Shown here one piece after another: positions 6,462 to 7,446 of a stretch of 7,446 bases of DNA. The stretch's first letter is position 1. Every line of letters begins with the position of its first letter. The DNA lies in contig CAMYKJ010000052.1 of the NCBI GenBank assembly GCA_947258945.1, positions 1 to 7,446 of the forward strand. The letters are read 5' to 3'. Made by a program: the position numbers and the translations under genes. This DNA is from an uncultured Ectothiorhodospiraceae bacterium. Lineage in GTDB: Bacteria > Pseudomonadota > Gammaproteobacteria > UBA9214. The notes beneath the pieces are model-generated. The model saw only the letters and a program-made list of their open reading frames with translations, made no database searches and was not told the DNA's origin.

Positions 6462-6523
6462 CAATGGATTTTTCCGTGTCCTTCCGTGGATTCCGTGGCC
6501 AAATGCCTTTACATCGGTACCAG

Positions 6524-7345
6524 TCAGGCGACGTTGCGCATGTACACATCCAGTTGCGGATAGGGGAAGGTGATGCCGTTCTCATCAAACGACAGCTTGA
6601 TGCGTTCCATAAGATCCGAGCGCACTGTCCAGTAGTCGGCAGTCTTGACCCAGGGCCGGACATTGAAGTTGACGCTGTTGTCGGCCAGTTCGGCCATGGC
6701 CACGGCGGGTGCCGGGTCCTTGAGGATGCGGTCATCCGCCGCAAAGGCCGCCTCGATCAGCTGCTTCGCCTTGCGAATGTCGTCGTCGTAGCTGATACCG
6801 AACACCATGTCGATGCGCCGGGTCGGTCGTGCGGAGACATTGATGATCGGTCCGCTGTATATATGGCTGTTGGGAATGATGATCTCGCGGTTATCGCCGG
6901 TCTTCATGAGGGTGCTGAAGATGCGCACCTCCTCGATCACGCCGGCCTGTCCGGCCGCCTCGATGAAGTCACCGACCTTGAACGGCCGGAAGATGACCAG
7001 CATGACACCGGACGAGAAATTGGCCAGCGAGTCTTTCAGTGCCAGGCCGATGGCCAGACCGGCGGCACCGAATATGGCCAGCAGCGAGGTGGTTTGCACA
7101 CCGAGCTGGTCCAGCGCGGCGATGATGACCACCACCAGCAGGACGGTGTAGAGGATATTGCGGAGAAAGGCGGTCAGCATCTCATCCAGACTGGCGCGGC
7201 GCATCACGCGTTCCGCAAAGCGCGCCATGACTTTTGCAACTATCCGGCCAACTACAAAAATTACCAGCGCAGTGGTGAGCCTGATTCCCCAGGGTATGAG
7301 GTAGGTCTGGATCATTTCAGGCTTGAGATATTGTTCGAAGTCCAT
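6524..7345 (-). CDS. mscS: Small-conductance mechanosensitive channel MscS
   Basis: The gene codes for 273 aa from ATG 7345, close to E. coli MscS (286 aa). The family forms heptameric inner-membrane channels that open on membrane tension and release solutes during hypo-osmotic shock. Residues counted from this start: TM1 about 20-39, TM2 about 62-79, and the pore-lining TM3 about 86-118 with the Gly/Ala-rich stretch F-G-A-A-G-L-A-I-G-L-A-L (92-103) and F-R-P-F-K-V-G-D (119-126). The beta domain follows (I-I-I-P-N), then an alpha/beta domain with G-I-S-Y-D-D-D-I, R-I-L-K-D and the terminal F-P-Y-P-Q-L-D-V. A Phe (110) stands where E. coli has the second gate Leu, a common variant. Three in-frame ATGs lie at 7357, 7348 and 7345. 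GGAG at 7355-7352 is best spaced (6 nt) for 7345, and it overlaps the 7357 ATG, so the upstream start is less likely. Confidence 0.95.
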   Translation of the reverse strand: MDFEQYLKPEMIQTYLIPWGIRLTTALVIFVVGRIVAKVMARFAERVMRRASLDEMLTAFLRNILYTVLLVVVIIAALDQLGVQTTSLLAIFGAAGLAIGLALKDSLANFSSGVMLVIFRPFKVGDFIEAAGQAGVIEEVRIFSTLMKTGDNREIIIPNSHIYSGPIINVSARPTRRIDMVFGISYDDDIRKAKQLIEAAFAADDRILKDPAPAVAMAELADNSVNFNVRPWVKTADYWTVRSDLMERIKLSFDENGITFPYPQLDVYMRNVA

Positions 7346-7362
7346 CATTTTCTCCATACAAT

Positions 7363-7394
7363 AAAAAACCCACCGCCAGTGAAGGCGGTGGGTT
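7363..7394 (-). terminator. Rho-independent terminator of the gene at the right edge
   Basis: A perfect 11-bp G+C-rich stem (arms 7384-7394 and 7367-7377, loop of six bases 7378-7383) is followed on the minus strand by an uninterrupted run of six Ts (7368-7363), two of which also pair in the stem. On the plus strand no T-run follows, so it acts leftward. It lies 21 bp past the TAA of the right-edge frame and ends only about 18 bp before the preferred mscS start. Confidence 0.9.
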
Positions 7395-7415
7395 CATGGT
7401 TGCACCGGTCGGGTG

Positions 7416-7446
7416 TTATTTGACCTGCTTGGTTACACCGATCTTT
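7416..7446 (-). CDS. C-terminal end of an unidentified protein (continues right of window)
   Basis: In the frame ending at TAA 7418-7416 the visible residues are K-I-G-V-T-K-Q-V-K. Only nine codons are seen, too few to identify a family. The main support is the strong leftward terminator 21 bp downstream, which implies that a transcribed minus-strand gene ends here. Another frame is also open, so the choice is provisional. Confidence 0.45.
   Translation of the reverse strand, partial: KIGVTKQVK

Larger units (their letters stand above)
6243..6501. repeat. 259-bp palindromic element with perfect 34-bp inverted arms (MITE-like or dispersed repeat)
   Basis: The arm at 6243-6276 is the exact reverse complement of 6468-6501, 34 of 34 bases, with a 191-bp interior. 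Homology stops sharply outside the arms. Only AA is shared by the flanks (6241-6242 and 6502-6503), so there is no convincing target-site duplication. Each arm contains three CACGGAA units spaced 9-10 bp apart (6247, 6256, 6266 in the left arm). The interior codes for no transposase or plausible protein. It carries other imperfect palindromes listed separately. From memory, similar CAC(A/G)GA(A/G) repeats are scattered in many environmental proteobacterial genomes, sometimes ahead of GxxExxY-protein genes. No such gene is here. The right arm begins 22 bp past the mscS stop and the left arm lies 73 bp upstream of the operon start. Confidence 0.8.

Noticed and set aside
6243..6501. CRISPR array or insertion sequence
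   Set aside because: The repeats are two inverted copies and not a spaced direct series, and the interior has no room or motif for a transposase.

Overview
The window looks like chromosomal DNA from a gammaproteobacterium. By eye the G+C content is high (about 60% or a little more). The order amidohydrolase - ubiG - mupP-type phosphatase - YciK-type SDR is the order I recall from Pseudomonas and relatives. Protein details (RmuC and MscS of gammaproteobacterial type, a DUF2939 protein, a PQQ-linked type metallo-beta-lactamase-fold hydrolase) point to an environmental, ubiquinone-using member, probably not Pseudomonas itself. The species cannot be fixed from the sequence.

Layout. Positions 1-867 (+) hold the 3' part of a metallo-beta-lactamase-fold hydrolase that enters from the left. 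It converges on a minus-strand block that fills the rest of the window. Read in the direction of transcription (right to left), this block has: the last codons of an unknown gene at the right edge, closed by a strong intrinsic terminator (7363-7394); mscS (6524-7345); a 354-bp non-coding gap with a composite repeat (perfect 34-bp inverted arms at 6243-6276 and 6468-6501); a broken TRZ/ATZ amidohydrolase gene (4926-6169); ubiG (4222-4929); mupP (3533-4222); rmuC (2218-3498); a yciK-like SDR gene (1440-2216); and a small DUF2939 gene (889-1371).

The amidohydrolase, ubiG and mupP genes overlap at stop/start codons. rmuC follows mupP after 34 bp, and the SDR gene starts 1 bp after the rmuC stop. 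This is almost certainly one operon. It joins unrelated housekeeping jobs: nucleoside deamination, ubiquinone O-methylation, recycling of muramic acid phosphate, a DNA-maintenance protein and an SDR oxidoreductase.

No new defence, mobile or biosynthetic system is visible. The points most worth a second look are the inverted-repeat element in the operon's upstream region, the apparent out-of-frame deletion in the first operon gene, and an Asp at the usual catalytic Ser position of the SDR.
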